Shown here: positions 26,171 to 34,936 of the stretch, piece by piece
How the letters are laid out: every line of letters begins with the position of its first letter
Position numbering within the stretch: the stretch's first letter is position 1
Assembly (NCBI RefSeq): GCF_036492245.1
Contig: NZ_AP025286.1
Location: forward strand, 2,666,001-2,730,000
DNA: 64,000 nucleotides
Source: Treponema bryantii
GTDB lineage: Bacteria > Spirochaetota > Spirochaetia > Treponematales > Treponemataceae
Reading direction: 5' to 3'
Notes under the pieces: generated by a model
What the model was told of the DNA's origin: nothing
Seen by the model: only the letters and a program-made list of their open reading frames with translations
Databases searched by the model: none
Program-made: the position numbers and the translations under genes

Positions 26171-28423
26171 TTGAAAACATCAGTTATAGGATTTCCAAGA
26201 GTTGGTGCAAACCGTGAACTTAAATTTGCATCAGAAAAGTATTTCGCAGGTAAAATTACTGCTGAAGAATTACAGGCCACTGCCAGAGAATTACGTAAGA
26301 ATGCCTGGCTTTTGCAGAAAAATACAGGAATTGATTTTATCAGTTCAAATGATTTTTCTTTCTACGATAACATGCTCGACACAAGCTTTATGCTCGGTGT
26401 AATTCCACAGCGCTACAAGGCACTTTGCCTCTCAAAGCTTGATACTTTCTTTGCAATGGCACGAGGCTATCAGTCAGACAAGGGAGACGTAACTGCCCTT
26501 CCAATGAAAAAATGGTTCAATACAAACTATCATTATATTGTTCCAGAATTTGATGATTCAGTAGATATTCAGCTTGATGATACAAAGGCACAGGAAGAAT
26601 ACAACGAAGCTAAGGCTCATGGAGTTCAGACAAAGGTTGATGTAATCGGCCCATACACATTCTTAAAGCTCAGCCACTTTACAGGCAGCAAACAGCTTAA
26701 AGATTTTTCTGCAAAGACTGCAGAGGCTTATAAACAGCTTTTAGCAAATGCAAAAAGCTGGGGTGCAAAATGGATTCAGATTGATGAACCAGCTTTAGTT
26801 CTTGATATGACAGATGAAGACAAAGCTCTCTTCTCAGATTTATATAAAATCATTCTTGAAAATAAGCAGATTAAAGTTTTGCTTCAGACATATTTTGGAG
26901 ATGTCCGCGATTATTATAAGGAACTTCTTTCATTTGATTTTGATGGAATCGGTCTTGATTTTGTTGAAGGAAAAGAAACTCTTAATCTTCTTAAAACCGG
27001 CACAAAAGAAAACTGTACATTATTCGCAGGTGTACTCTGCGGAAAAAACATCTGGAAAAACAACTATGCAAAAACCTCTGCCCTTCTTGAAACAATTCAG
27101 TCAAACTGGAAAGGCGAAGTTGCAATTTCAACTTCCTGCTCACTTCTTCATGTTCCATACACAGTAAAGAACGAACAGAAGCTTGATCAGAATATCTTAA
27201 AATACTTTGCATTTGCAGAAGAAAAACTTACAGAACTTTCTGATTTAGCTGCAAACAACCAGAAGGCTTTCGCAGAAAATAAAGCACTTTTCGAAACAGA
27301 ACGTGTTGCTAAAAATTCTGACATCGCTTCAAAGATTGCAAATCTAAAAAAAGAAGATTTTGTACGCCAGCCTGCCTTTGCAGAACGTGAAGCAATTCAG
27401 AAAAAAGAATTCCAGCTTCCTTTATTCCCTACAACAACAATCGGATCTTTCCCACAGACTCAGGATGTTCGTGCAAACCGCTCTGGCTTTAAGAAAGGAA
27501 CTGTTTCAAAAGAAGATTACGTAAAGTTCAATCAGAAAAAAATTGCTGAATGTATTGCCCTTCAGGAAGAGATTGGTCTTGATGTTTTAGTTCACGGTGA
27601 GTTTGAACGCAACGACATGGTTGAATACTTTGGAGAAAACCTCGACGGTTACATCTTTACACAGAATGCCTGGGTACAGTCTTATGGAACACGTTGTGTT
27701 AAACCGCCTGTAGTCTGGGGTGATGTAAGCCGAAGAAATCCAATCACAGTTGAATGGTCAAAGTTCGCTCAGAGCTGTGCAGACAAAAATTCAAAGAAGC
27801 CTGTAAAAGGAATGCTCACAGGCCCTGTAACAATTTTGAACTGGTCTTTCCCACGTGAAGATATCAGCCTCAAAGAAAGTGCATATCAGATTGCCCTTGC
27901 AATCCGCGAAGAAGTTTTAGACCTCGAAAAAGCAGGTATCAGAATCATTCAGATTGATGAAGCAGCCCTCAAGGAAAAACTCCCACTCAGAAAAGAAGAC
28001 TGGCATTCAGAATATCTTGACTGGACAATTCCTGCCTTTAATCTCGTTCACTCTGGTTGTAAACCACAGACACAGATTCACACTCACATGTGTTATTCAG
28101 AGTTCATTCCTATCATTAAAAATATTGATGATATGGATGCAGATGTTATCACCTTTGAAGCAAGCCGTTCTAACCTTGAGATTCTGAAAGCTCTTAAGGA
28201 CAATAATTTCCGTACTGAAGTTGGCCCTGGAGTTTATGACATTCACTCACCTCGCGTTCCTTCAGTCGAAGAAATTGTAAATGCCGTAGAAAAAATGAAG
28301 ACTTATATTCCTCAAAGCAAACTCTGGATTAACCCTGACTGTGGATTAAAAACCCGCGGTGAAACAGAAACAGTTGCAAGTCTTAAAAATCTTGTTGCAG
28401 CAGCAAAACAGGTAAGGAACTAA
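26171..28423 (+). CDS. metE: cobalamin-independent methionine synthase
   Basis: A 750-residue enzyme moving a methyl group from methyltetrahydrofolate polyglutamate to homocysteine. The N-terminal half begins SVIGFPRVGANRELKFASE. The catalytic half has TTTIGSFPQT, IDEAALKEKLP, the zinc ligands in QIHTHMCYSEF, and the last Cys ligand in INPDCGLKTR. The start is a TTG with GGAGGT 7 nt in front; no suitable ATG exists nearby. It is followed 3 nt later by metF, which supplies its methyl donor. Confidence 0.96.
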   Translation: MKTSVIGFPRVGANRELKFASEKYFAGKITAEELQATARELRKNAWLLQKNTGIDFISSNDFSFYDNMLDTSFMLGVIPQRYKALCLSKLDTFFAMARGYQSDKGDVTALPMKKWFNTNYHYIVPEFDDSVDIQLDDTKAQEEYNEAKAHGVQTKVDVIGPYTFLKLSHFTGSKQLKDFSAKTAEAYKQLLANAKSWGAKWIQIDEPALVLDMTDEDKALFSDLYKIILENKQIKVLLQTYFGDVRDYYKELLSFDFDGIGLDFVEGKETLNLLKTGTKENCTLFAGVLCGKNIWKNNYAKTSALLETIQSNWKGEVAISTSCSLLHVPYTVKNEQKLDQNILKYFAFAEEKLTELSDLAANNQKAFAENKALFETERVAKNSDIASKIANLKKEDFVRQPAFAEREAIQKKEFQLPLFPTTTIGSFPQTQDVRANRSGFKKGTVSKEDYVKFNQKKIAECIALQEEIGLDVLVHGEFERNDMVEYFGENLDGYIFTQNAWVQSYGTRCVKPPVVWGDVSRRNPITVEWSKFAQSCADKNSKKPVKGMLTGPVTILNWSFPREDISLKESAYQIALAIREEVLDLEKAGIRIIQIDEAALKEKLPLRKEDWHSEYLDWTIPAFNLVHSGCKPQTQIHTHMCYSEFIPIIKNIDDMDADVITFEASRSNLEILKALKDNNFRTEVGPGVYDIHSPRVPSVEEIVNAVEKMKTYIPQSKLWINPDCGLKTRGETETVASLKNLVAAAKQVRN

Positions 28424-28426
28424 TTT

Positions 28427-29320
28427 ATGATAGATAACAGCATTTTCGACAATAAAACAGTTTTTTCATTCGAGGTGTTTCCTCCAAAACGCAGTTCTTC
28501 AATAGAAACTATTTATAGTACATTAGATGAACTTTCTGATCTTTCTCCGGATTTCATAAGTGTTACTTACGGAGCCGGTGGAAGTGAAAACTGCTCAAAC
28601 ACTCTGGAAATTGCCAAACGAATTAAAAAGTCCTGTAATGTCGAAAGTGTGGTTCATCTTCCCTGCCTTCATCTTTCAAAAGCAGAAGCAGCCACTATGC
28701 TCCAGCAATTCAGCGAGAATGGTATAGAAAACATATTAGTACTCCGTGGAGACAGAATTGAAGGCAGAGCACCTGCAGGAGATTTTCTTCATGCCTCTGA
28801 TTTGAGCAGTTTTATAAAAGTAACTACGGGCAATAGCTTTCATCTTTCTGCAGCCTGCTATCCAGAAAATCATCCTGAATCAGAAAGTATTTTTTCTGAT
28901 CTTAATAATCTGAAATTAAAAGTGGACAGCGGCTGCAATCATCTTATTTCACAATTGTTTTTTGATAATCATATCTTCTATAGATTTATTGAAAACTGTC
29001 GTCTTGCAGGAATAGATGCTCCTGTTGAAGCTGGAATCATGCCAGTTATAAACCGTGCACAAATTGAAAGAATGGTCAGCCGCTGCGGCGTAGTACTTCC
29101 GGAAAAGTTTAAAGTTATGCTCGATAAATATGGTGATAATGACGAAGCAATTATGGATGCAGGAATAGCCTATGCCGTAAATCAGATTATTGATTTAGTC
29201 AGTCATGGAGTTGATGGAATCCATCTTTACACAATGAATAAACCTGTTGTTGCAAGAAAGATTTATGAAGCAGTAAAGAATATTATTTCGATTCCAAAAA
29301 CTCCAGCACTTGCTTCCTGA
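28427..29320 (+). CDS. metF: methylenetetrahydrofolate reductase
   Basis: A 297-residue flavoenzyme that makes 5-methyltetrahydrofolate for MetE. Typical segments are FSFEVFPPKR, DFISVTYGAGGS, ENILVLRGD, SQLFFDNHIFYRFIENC and EAGIMPVINRAQIERM. Length is normal. It is cotranscribed with metE (3-nt gap) and is thus under the same palindrome. Confidence 0.95.
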   Translation: MIDNSIFDNKTVFSFEVFPPKRSSSIETIYSTLDELSDLSPDFISVTYGAGGSENCSNTLEIAKRIKKSCNVESVVHLPCLHLSKAEAATMLQQFSENGIENILVLRGDRIEGRAPAGDFLHASDLSSFIKVTTGNSFHLSAACYPENHPESESIFSDLNNLKLKVDSGCNHLISQLFFDNHIFYRFIENCRLAGIDAPVEAGIMPVINRAQIERMVSRCGVVLPEKFKVMLDKYGDNDEAIMDAGIAYAVNQIIDLVSHGVDGIHLYTMNKPVVARKIYEAVKNIISIPKTPALAS

Positions 29321-29323
29321 GTC

Positions 29324-29749
29324 TTAAATGTAATACATTTCGCCAAAGTCAGCCTTATTTTTTTCAACCAGCGTGTTGAGTGTCACAGAGTCAACATAAT
29401 CGTTGATTACATGCTCAAAATCTTTCCAGTAATCGTCATTTCCAACATTGCTGATTACATTACTATGCGACTCACCTACCGGTGACAGATCACCTTCCAG
29501 TGCACGAAGAATCTCTCCGGTTGTATAATCTTCAGTTTTCTTTACAAGTCTGTAACCGCCATTGCTTCCGCGTACTCCAATCACAAGACCAGCCTTACTC
29601 AACTGAATCAGAATCTGCTCCAGATACTTTACAGAAAGATTATGTCTGTGAGACAACAGCTTAAGAGAAATAAATTTACCCTCAGGCTGTTCGGCGAGCT
29701 CTGTCATAATCAGCAGAGCATACTGTCCACGAGTTGAAATTTTATACAT
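29324..29749 (-). CDS. Rrf2-family transcriptional regulator (CymR-like)
   Basis: A 141-residue Rrf2 winged-helix protein: STRGQYALLIMTELAE, then LSVKYLEQILIQLSKAGLVIGVRGSNGGYRL. It has no cysteines, so it cannot hold the Fe-S cluster of IscR or NsrR and is closer to CymR, the cysteine-metabolism repressor that works with CysK in Bacillus and Staphylococcus. ATG 29749 is chosen for its AAGGAGATTAAAC site. It overlaps the end of the MalY-type gene by 8 nt. The shared promoter region upstream carries two copies of the ACCTA-N9-TAGGT palindrome. This is the best candidate for binding that palindrome (inference). Confidence 0.88.
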   Translation of the reverse strand: MYKISTRGQYALLIMTELAEQPEGKFISLKLLSHRHNLSVKYLEQILIQLSKAGLVIGVRGSNGGYRLVKKTEDYTTGEILRALEGDLSPVGESHSNVISNVGNDDYWKDFEHVINDYVDSVTLNTLVEKNKADFGEMYYI

Positions 29750-30926
29750 GTTTAATCTCCTTGAATGCCCCCGCAATACGGTTTAGCGCTTCTTCAAGTA
29801 CCGGCCGGGGTGTTGCCACATTTATTCTCTGATAACATTCTCCTTCCGGTCCAAACATAGTTCCACGGTCAAGCCAGACTTTTGCTTTGTTTACAATGAT
29901 GTCATCAATTTCTGAATCAGAAAGCCCCAGCTTTGAAAAATCCAGCCAGAGAAGGAAGGTTCCTTCAGGTTCAATCAGACGCACTGATGGAAGCTTTTCT
30001 ACAAGAAAGTTTCTCACAAAATCAATATTTTCTTTTAAATGCTTATGCAAATCCAAAAGCCACGGTTTACCATTTTTATATGCTGCAAGTGCTGCTGTAA
30101 GCCCCATAAGACTTGGCTCATCATACCCAGTTTTGTCCTTTTCAATTCTGAACTTATTGCGCAATACTGGATTCTTTATAAAGTTTGTAGAAAACTGAAG
30201 TCCTGCAAGATTAAATGTCTTACTTACAGACATTGAAACAATTGAGTTTTCTGCAGCTTCTGGAGAAAGGGTTGAAAACACAATATGCTTATTCGGTCCA
30301 TATACAAAATCATTATGAATCTCATCTGAAAACACTATTACATTATTTCGCAGACAAATATCCGAAAGCTTCTGCAATTCCTCGCGTGTCCATACACGGC
30401 TTACAGGATTATGAGGACTGCACAAAATAAAAAGCTTTACGTTATTTTCTATAATCTTCTTTTCGAAATCTTCAAAATCAATATAGTACTTGCCCTCTTT
30501 TTCGTAGAGCGATGAAGTTACCAGCTTTCGGTTATTCAGCTCAATCATATTCTTAAACGGATAGTAAACCGGAGTCTGAATAATTACGCTATCACCTTCC
30601 TGAGTAAATGCTTTGATAGCACAGGAAATTCCAAAAACTACACCCGGGGTTGTTACAAGCTCCCGACGTTCAGGTGAAAAATCATGCTCTGTCTGCATCC
30701 AGTTTTTTAAAGCAGCAAAAAAATCATCATCCAGGCAGGAATAACCGAATATTCCATGATTTACTTTATTATGAAGTGCCTCAAGAATTGCAGGCGAAGT
30801 TGGAAAGTCCATATCTGCAACCCAGAGAGAAAGAACATCTGCAGGCTTGCCGCGAATAACTGCCAGATCAGTTTTTATACAGTTTGTTCCGTGGCGGTCA
30901 ATCACGGTGTTGAAGTTATAACTCAT
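29742..30926 (-). CDS. MalY/PatB-type cystathionine beta-lyase / aminotransferase
   Basis: A 394-residue fold-type I PLP enzyme. It shows LSLWVADMDFPTSPAI near the start, CSPHNPVSRVW, VIVFSDEIHNDF, the PLP lysine in SMSVSKTFNLAGLQFS, and a C-terminal RINVATPRP. The family splits the C-S bond of cystathionine or cysteine, giving homocysteine or sulphide. The start follows AAAGGAGTACAC. It is divergent from a nitrogenase-like/cysK operon and overlaps an Rrf2 regulator gene, fitting a role in cysteine-methionine conversion. Confidence 0.9.
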   Translation of the reverse strand: MSYNFNTVIDRHGTNCIKTDLAVIRGKPADVLSLWVADMDFPTSPAILEALHNKVNHGIFGYSCLDDDFFAALKNWMQTEHDFSPERRELVTTPGVVFGISCAIKAFTQEGDSVIIQTPVYYPFKNMIELNNRKLVTSSLYEKEGKYYIDFEDFEKKIIENNVKLFILCSPHNPVSRVWTREELQKLSDICLRNNVIVFSDEIHNDFVYGPNKHIVFSTLSPEAAENSIVSMSVSKTFNLAGLQFSTNFIKNPVLRNKFRIEKDKTGYDEPSLMGLTAALAAYKNGKPWLLDLHKHLKENIDFVRNFLVEKLPSVRLIEPEGTFLLWLDFSKLGLSDSEIDDIIVNKAKVWLDRGTMFGPEGECYQRINVATPRPVLEEALNRIAGAFKEIKHV

Positions 30927-30950
30927 GTGTACTCCTTTGGTGGCATTACG

Positions 30951-30966
30951 GGGGGAGTCTTCCCCC
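30951..30966. repeat. GGGGGA-N4-TCCCCC hairpin
   Basis: GGGGGA-GTCT-TCCCCC lies in the leader of the MalY-type gene. The same GGGGGA-N4-TCCCCC structure occurs at 61178-61193, suggesting a dispersed element. Confidence 0.4.
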
Positions 30967-30999
30967 TCCTCTCTTAAAAAATACTAAAGATTTTTAATA

Positions 31000-31022
31000 T
31001 AACCTATTGACTTAGTAGGTTA
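31000..31022. promoter_or_regulatory. sulphur-regulon palindrome, site 1 upstream of nitrogenase-like pair 1
   Basis: TAACCTA-N9-TAGGTTA, a perfect dyad in its arms. Its spacer contains the -35 box TTGACT (31007-31012), which is 17 bp from TATAAA (31030-31035), so the site covers the promoter of the 31119 operon. It also lies in the promoter region of the divergent malY-type/rrf2 operon. Confidence 0.7.
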
Positions 31023-31040
31023 CATGTAGTATAAAAGCAT

Positions 31041-31063
31041 TAACCTATTAAGTCAATAGGTAA
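31041..31063. promoter_or_regulatory. sulphur-regulon palindrome, site 2 upstream of nitrogenase-like pair 1
   Basis: TAACCTA-N9-TAGGTAA, centred 41 bp (about four helical turns) from site 1 and just downstream of the transcription start expected from the TTGACT/TATAAA promoter. Two sites in phase suggest cooperative repression. Confidence 0.7.
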
Positions 31064-31118
31064 TTTCTATAAGTCAGAAAGGATAAGCAAAAAAAGCTTT
31101 CCGTATATAGGAGCGATT

Positions 31119-32456
31119 ATGGCAAAAATACTGGATCAGCCGCGGTACAAATGTGCTCTTGCCGCAATGCAGACTGTTCACGCAATTACAGGTGCAATTC
31201 CTGTTTTGCACTCTGGACCTGGATGTGCTGCAAAATTAAATGATAACAACGGAACAAGCGGACGTTTCAGCCCGAATATTTTTCCGTGTAGTTCTGTAAG
31301 TGAAAAAGAAGTTGTTTTTGGTGGAACCGGAAAACTTCGTTCTACTATTGAAAATGCTCTGAAAGTTATTGATGCCGATTTATTCGTTGTCCTTTCGGGC
31401 TGTACCAGTGAAATTATTGGTGATGACATTGAAGAAGTTGCAGGCAATTTTGAAAATGCCGAAAAGCCTGTTCTTTGGGCAAAAACTCCTGGGTTTAAGG
31501 GAAATAACTATCTTGGTCACGACTGGATTTTGAAATCAATTTTTGAACAGTATCTGGAACGTGAAGAGGTTGTTACAGCCTACTCTGATGCAGACGGAGA
31601 AGTAAAAAAAGAAAAAGGTCTTGTAAATCTTTTTGTGGCTCCTCCTCAGCAGGATCCTTACTGGCTCGGAAACCTTCGCGAAATTGAAAATCTTCTTACT
31701 GCAATCGGGCTTAAGCCAAACACAATTTTTGGATTTGGCCGCGGAATCGAAAATCTTAAAAAGATTCCTCAGGCAGAATACACAATTCTTGTTTCGCCTT
31801 GGGTTGGTCTTGAAAGTGCAAAGTATCTTGAGCGCCGTTTTGGAATTAAGCTTTTGCAGTACCCGGTTCTTCCTATTGGTGCGACAGAAACTACAAAGTT
31901 CCTTCGTACAGTTCAGGAGTTCACAGGTGCAGATAAAGAACTGACTGAAAAAGTTATCACAGAAAAAGAAGCTGAATTCTATTACTATATCGAACGCTTT
32001 GCTGACACTCTTCTTGAAACCCGTATTCTTGGAAAGCGCTTTACAGTTGCCAGCGACAGTGAATATGCAATTGCCGTAACAAAGTTCCTTGTAAATGATA
32101 TGGGTCTCTTCCCTGAAAAGATTTTCATTACTGATGACGCTCCAAAAGTACATCAGCAGAAGATTATTGATGAAGTAAATAATCTGAACTACGGAATTAC
32201 AACTCAGGTTCAGTTTACAACTGATGGTCATGATATACACGAGCAGATTAAGAATGCTGATTTTGCAGGTACTCCTTTGATTATCGGTTCAAACTGGGAA
32301 AAGAAGCTTGCCGCTGAAATTGGCGGTCACTTTGTAAACGTAAGCTACCCAATGCTCGAAAAACTCGTAATAAATGATCACATTGCCGGCTATTCTGGAG
32401 GACTTCACCTCCTCGAACAGATATTTACTGCTGCTATGAGTAAGCTGAAGCTGTAG
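31119..32456 (+). CDS. nitrogenase component 1-like protein, beta (NifK-like), pair 1
   Basis: A 445-residue protein. The three P-cluster cysteine positions of NifK are matched: YKCALAAM (C12), SGPGCAAK (C35) and LSGCTSEIIGDD. EKEVVFGG is also present. It lacks the long N-terminal extension of true NifK. It is first in an operon with an alpha-like partner and cysK, behind two regulatory palindromes and a good promoter. It is probably half of an alpha2beta2 reductase carrying a bridging Fe-S cluster. Substrate unknown; context says organosulphur. Not a N2-fixing NifK: it has no nif neighbours. Confidence 0.85.
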   Translation: MAKILDQPRYKCALAAMQTVHAITGAIPVLHSGPGCAAKLNDNNGTSGRFSPNIFPCSSVSEKEVVFGGTGKLRSTIENALKVIDADLFVVLSGCTSEIIGDDIEEVAGNFENAEKPVLWAKTPGFKGNNYLGHDWILKSIFEQYLEREEVVTAYSDADGEVKKEKGLVNLFVAPPQQDPYWLGNLREIENLLTAIGLKPNTIFGFGRGIENLKKIPQAEYTILVSPWVGLESAKYLERRFGIKLLQYPVLPIGATETTKFLRTVQEFTGADKELTEKVITEKEAEFYYYIERFADTLLETRILGKRFTVASDSEYAIAVTKFLVNDMGLFPEKIFITDDAPKVHQQKIIDEVNNLNYGITTQVQFTTDGHDIHEQIKNADFAGTPLIIGSNWEKKLAAEIGGHFVNVSYPMLEKLVINDHIAGYSGGLHLLEQIFTAAMSKLKL

Positions 32457-32472
32457 GAAGGAGGACGAAAAT

Positions 32473-33945
32473 ATGCCTTATAATTTTAAGAACGCAAATA
32501 TAGCAATACGCGAGAACCGACTTGGTTCAATTACAGGTTTCGTTGGAGACCTTGAAACTCTGGTAAAAAAATCTGAAGACGGAACACTGCGCAACCGTGA
32601 ACGCTGCTTCAGCCAGTCGAGTTCATGTCTTTCCGGCTGTGCTTTGAACGCACTTGCCGCAATCCGTAACGTTGCAGTTGTTTACCACGCTCCTGCTGGT
32701 TGTACAGCAATGGCAAGTAACGATGCTGTTAAATTTGGACAGATTGCAGCCCGCGTAAATAAAACAACTAATTCAGTTTTTGTATGTACAGACTTGAACG
32801 AAAAGGACACTGTATTCGGAGCTACAAACGACCTTCGAAAAATCATTCATCACACTTATAACACTTACAAGCCTGATGCAATCTTTGTTTCTACAAGCTG
32901 TGTTTCGGGTGTAACTGGTGAAGATGTTGACGGTGTAGCAAGCGACATTAATGACGAGCTCCCGATTCCGGTAATTCCTGTTCACTGTGAAGGTTTTAAG
33001 AGCCGCATCTGGGCCAGCGGTTTTGATATTTCAGACCACGCAGTTCTTCAGGGAATTGTTCAGCCACCAAAACAGAAACGCCGCACAATCAATATCAAGA
33101 ACTTCTACGAAAGCGCACGCCCTCAGATTACAAAAATTTTTAATGAAGTATTTGATGCTGAGCCACAGTTCCTCTACTGTAATTCAACTATTGAAGAACT
33201 CAGCCACCTGAGCGAGGCTCTCGCTACAGTTTGTATCTGCGGTACTCTGGGAACCTATCTTGGTAACGCTCTTGAAGAAACTTACGGCGTTCCATACGTT
33301 CGAACTTTGAACCACTCTGGTATCACAGGCTTCGAAACCTGGCTCCGTGCAATTGGTGACACAATTGGTAAGCGTGCAGAAGCTGAGGCTTATATCGAAA
33401 AGCAGAGAGCAATTTATCTTCCTCAGATTGAAGAAGTAACAAAGTCTCTCAAGGGACTGAGTGCTGTAATCGGTATGGGTCCTGGCTTTACTTATGAAAT
33501 TGCCCGCGTTCTTCAGGAATTTGGAATGAATGTTGAATACGCTCTTGCATGGCACTACGACTACAAGTACGACAACGGCGAAGTTCCACCTGCCCTCGAA
33601 CACCTTTTGAAGACTTCGCCAAAGGATATGAAGGTTGCTGTTGCAGATCAGCAGAACTACGAAGTTTTGAACATTCTCAATCACTATAAACCTGATGTTT
33701 ACTTCAGCCGTCACCCTGGTACAACTGTCTGGGCAATCAAGCAGGGATATGCTGCAGTCTTTGTTGCAGATGAATACACAGTATTCGGCTACGAAGGAAC
33801 TTTGAGTTTTGCAAAGCTTATCCGCGATACAGTAACAAACCGCAGTTTTGAAAAGAACCTCGCTGCCCGTATTAAGCTGCCATACACAAAGTGGTGGTAC
33901 GAGCAGAATGCAGACAAGTTTATAAAGGATGAAGTAAAAAAATAG
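32473..33945 (+). CDS. nitrogenase component 1-like protein, alpha (NifD-like), pair 1
   Basis: A 490-residue protein. P-cluster-type cysteines occur in SGCALNAL, HAPAGCTAM and STSCVSGVTGEDVDG. The cofactor Cys of NifD (C275) is matched by ICGTLGTYLGNALEETYGVPY, with the same 16-residue spacing to YG as in NifD. The cofactor His (H442) position reads VFGYEG, so Phe replaces His. This suggests a metal-cluster active site different from FeMo-co. It follows the NifK-like gene by 16 nt (GGAAGGAGG site) and precedes cysK by 10 nt. Confidence 0.85.
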   Translation: MPYNFKNANIAIRENRLGSITGFVGDLETLVKKSEDGTLRNRERCFSQSSSCLSGCALNALAAIRNVAVVYHAPAGCTAMASNDAVKFGQIAARVNKTTNSVFVCTDLNEKDTVFGATNDLRKIIHHTYNTYKPDAIFVSTSCVSGVTGEDVDGVASDINDELPIPVIPVHCEGFKSRIWASGFDISDHAVLQGIVQPPKQKRRTINIKNFYESARPQITKIFNEVFDAEPQFLYCNSTIEELSHLSEALATVCICGTLGTYLGNALEETYGVPYVRTLNHSGITGFETWLRAIGDTIGKRAEAEAYIEKQRAIYLPQIEEVTKSLKGLSAVIGMGPGFTYEIARVLQEFGMNVEYALAWHYDYKYDNGEVPPALEHLLKTSPKDMKVAVADQQNYEVLNILNHYKPDVYFSRHPGTTVWAIKQGYAAVFVADEYTVFGYEGTLSFAKLIRDTVTNRSFEKNLAARIKLPYTKWWYEQNADKFIKDEVKK

Positions 33946-33955
33946 GAGAGCAACC

Positions 33956-34936
33956 ATGGCAAAAAATATACACGAATCACTGACAGAACTCGTTGGAAAT
34001 ACACCGCTGGTACGACTCCACGGCTATGAAAAAAAACTTGGACTTAAGGCTCACCTTCTTGCAAAGGTCGAATACTTCAACCCGATTGGAAGCATTAAGG
34101 ACCGCATTGTTCTGCGCATTATTGAAGATGCAGAACGTGAAGGAAAAATCAAACCGGGTGTAACAACTTTGATTGAATATACAAGTGGTAACACTGGAAT
34201 TGCAGTAAGTGCTATTGGTGCAATGAAGGGCTATGATGTAACAATTTACCTTCAGGATGGAACAAGCCAGGAACGCTTCGACATCATGAGGGCCTTTGGT
34301 GCAAATGTAACCCGCATAAGCAATGTACCAGAAATCCAGGATGCGTTGAAAACAACAAACGGAGACTTTGTTGCCGCTACCAATATTTTGAAGCAGCATA
34401 TCCGCGACCGTCAGGCTGCAGGAGAGGACATCTTTTTTGTAGACCAGATGCTCAATCCAAAAAATCCTCTGGCTCACCACGACACAACAGGCTTGGAAAT
34501 CTGGGAGCAGACAGAAGGCGACCTTGCGGCAGTTGTAAGTGCTGTTGGAACAGGTGGAACAATCCGCGGAATCAGTGATTATGTGAAGTCAAAAAATCCA
34601 GCTGTAAAAGTTGTTGCAGTTGAGCCAGCACTGGATGCAACTGCCCTTACTGGTATTCACAACTTTACAGAAGTTCCACAGGAGCGCGTTCCTGTTACTG
34701 TTCGCAATACTACCGGTGTTTATGACGAGGTTCTTATTGCAACTGTAAAGCCTTCTTTCGAGGCAGCCCGAATTGTTGCAAAGTCTGATGGTGTCTTAGT
34801 TGGAAATTCAAGCGGTGCAGCTCTTTGGGGAGCAACAGAACTAGCAAAACGTCCAGAGTATGAAGGAAAGAACATTGTTGTTGTCTTCCCTGACACCGGA
34901 TTACGCTATTTGAGTACAGATTTATTCAAGGAATAA
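33956..34936 (+). CDS. cysK: cysteine synthase (O-acetylserine sulfhydrylase family)
   Basis: A 326-residue fold-type II PLP enzyme. The PLP lysine lies in NPIGSIKDRIV, with the substrate loop EYTSGNTGIAVS, the GTGGTIRGI phosphate-binding loop, and a C-terminal GNSSGAALWG. It joins sulphide to O-acetylserine to give cysteine. It is the third gene of the nitrogenase-like pair 1 operon (10-nt gap), which suggests that pair makes sulphide or a thiol that CysK fixes. In some bacteria CysK also binds the Rrf2 regulator CymR. Close relatives (cystathionine beta-synthase) cannot be fully excluded. Confidence 0.9.
   Translation: MAKNIHESLTELVGNTPLVRLHGYEKKLGLKAHLLAKVEYFNPIGSIKDRIVLRIIEDAEREGKIKPGVTTLIEYTSGNTGIAVSAIGAMKGYDVTIYLQDGTSQERFDIMRAFGANVTRISNVPEIQDALKTTNGDFVAATNILKQHIRDRQAAGEDIFFVDQMLNPKNPLAHHDTTGLEIWEQTEGDLAAVVSAVGTGGTIRGISDYVKSKNPAVKVVAVEPALDATALTGIHNFTEVPQERVPVTVRNTTGVYDEVLIATVKPSFEAARIVAKSDGVLVGNSSGAALWGATELAKRPEYEGKNIVVVFPDTGLRYLSTDLFKE

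Noticed and set aside
31119-33945. True nitrogenase (nifDK) for N2 fixation
   Set aside because: No nifH, nifE, nifN or nifB in the window, the cofactor His is not conserved, and the neighbours are sulphur genes.
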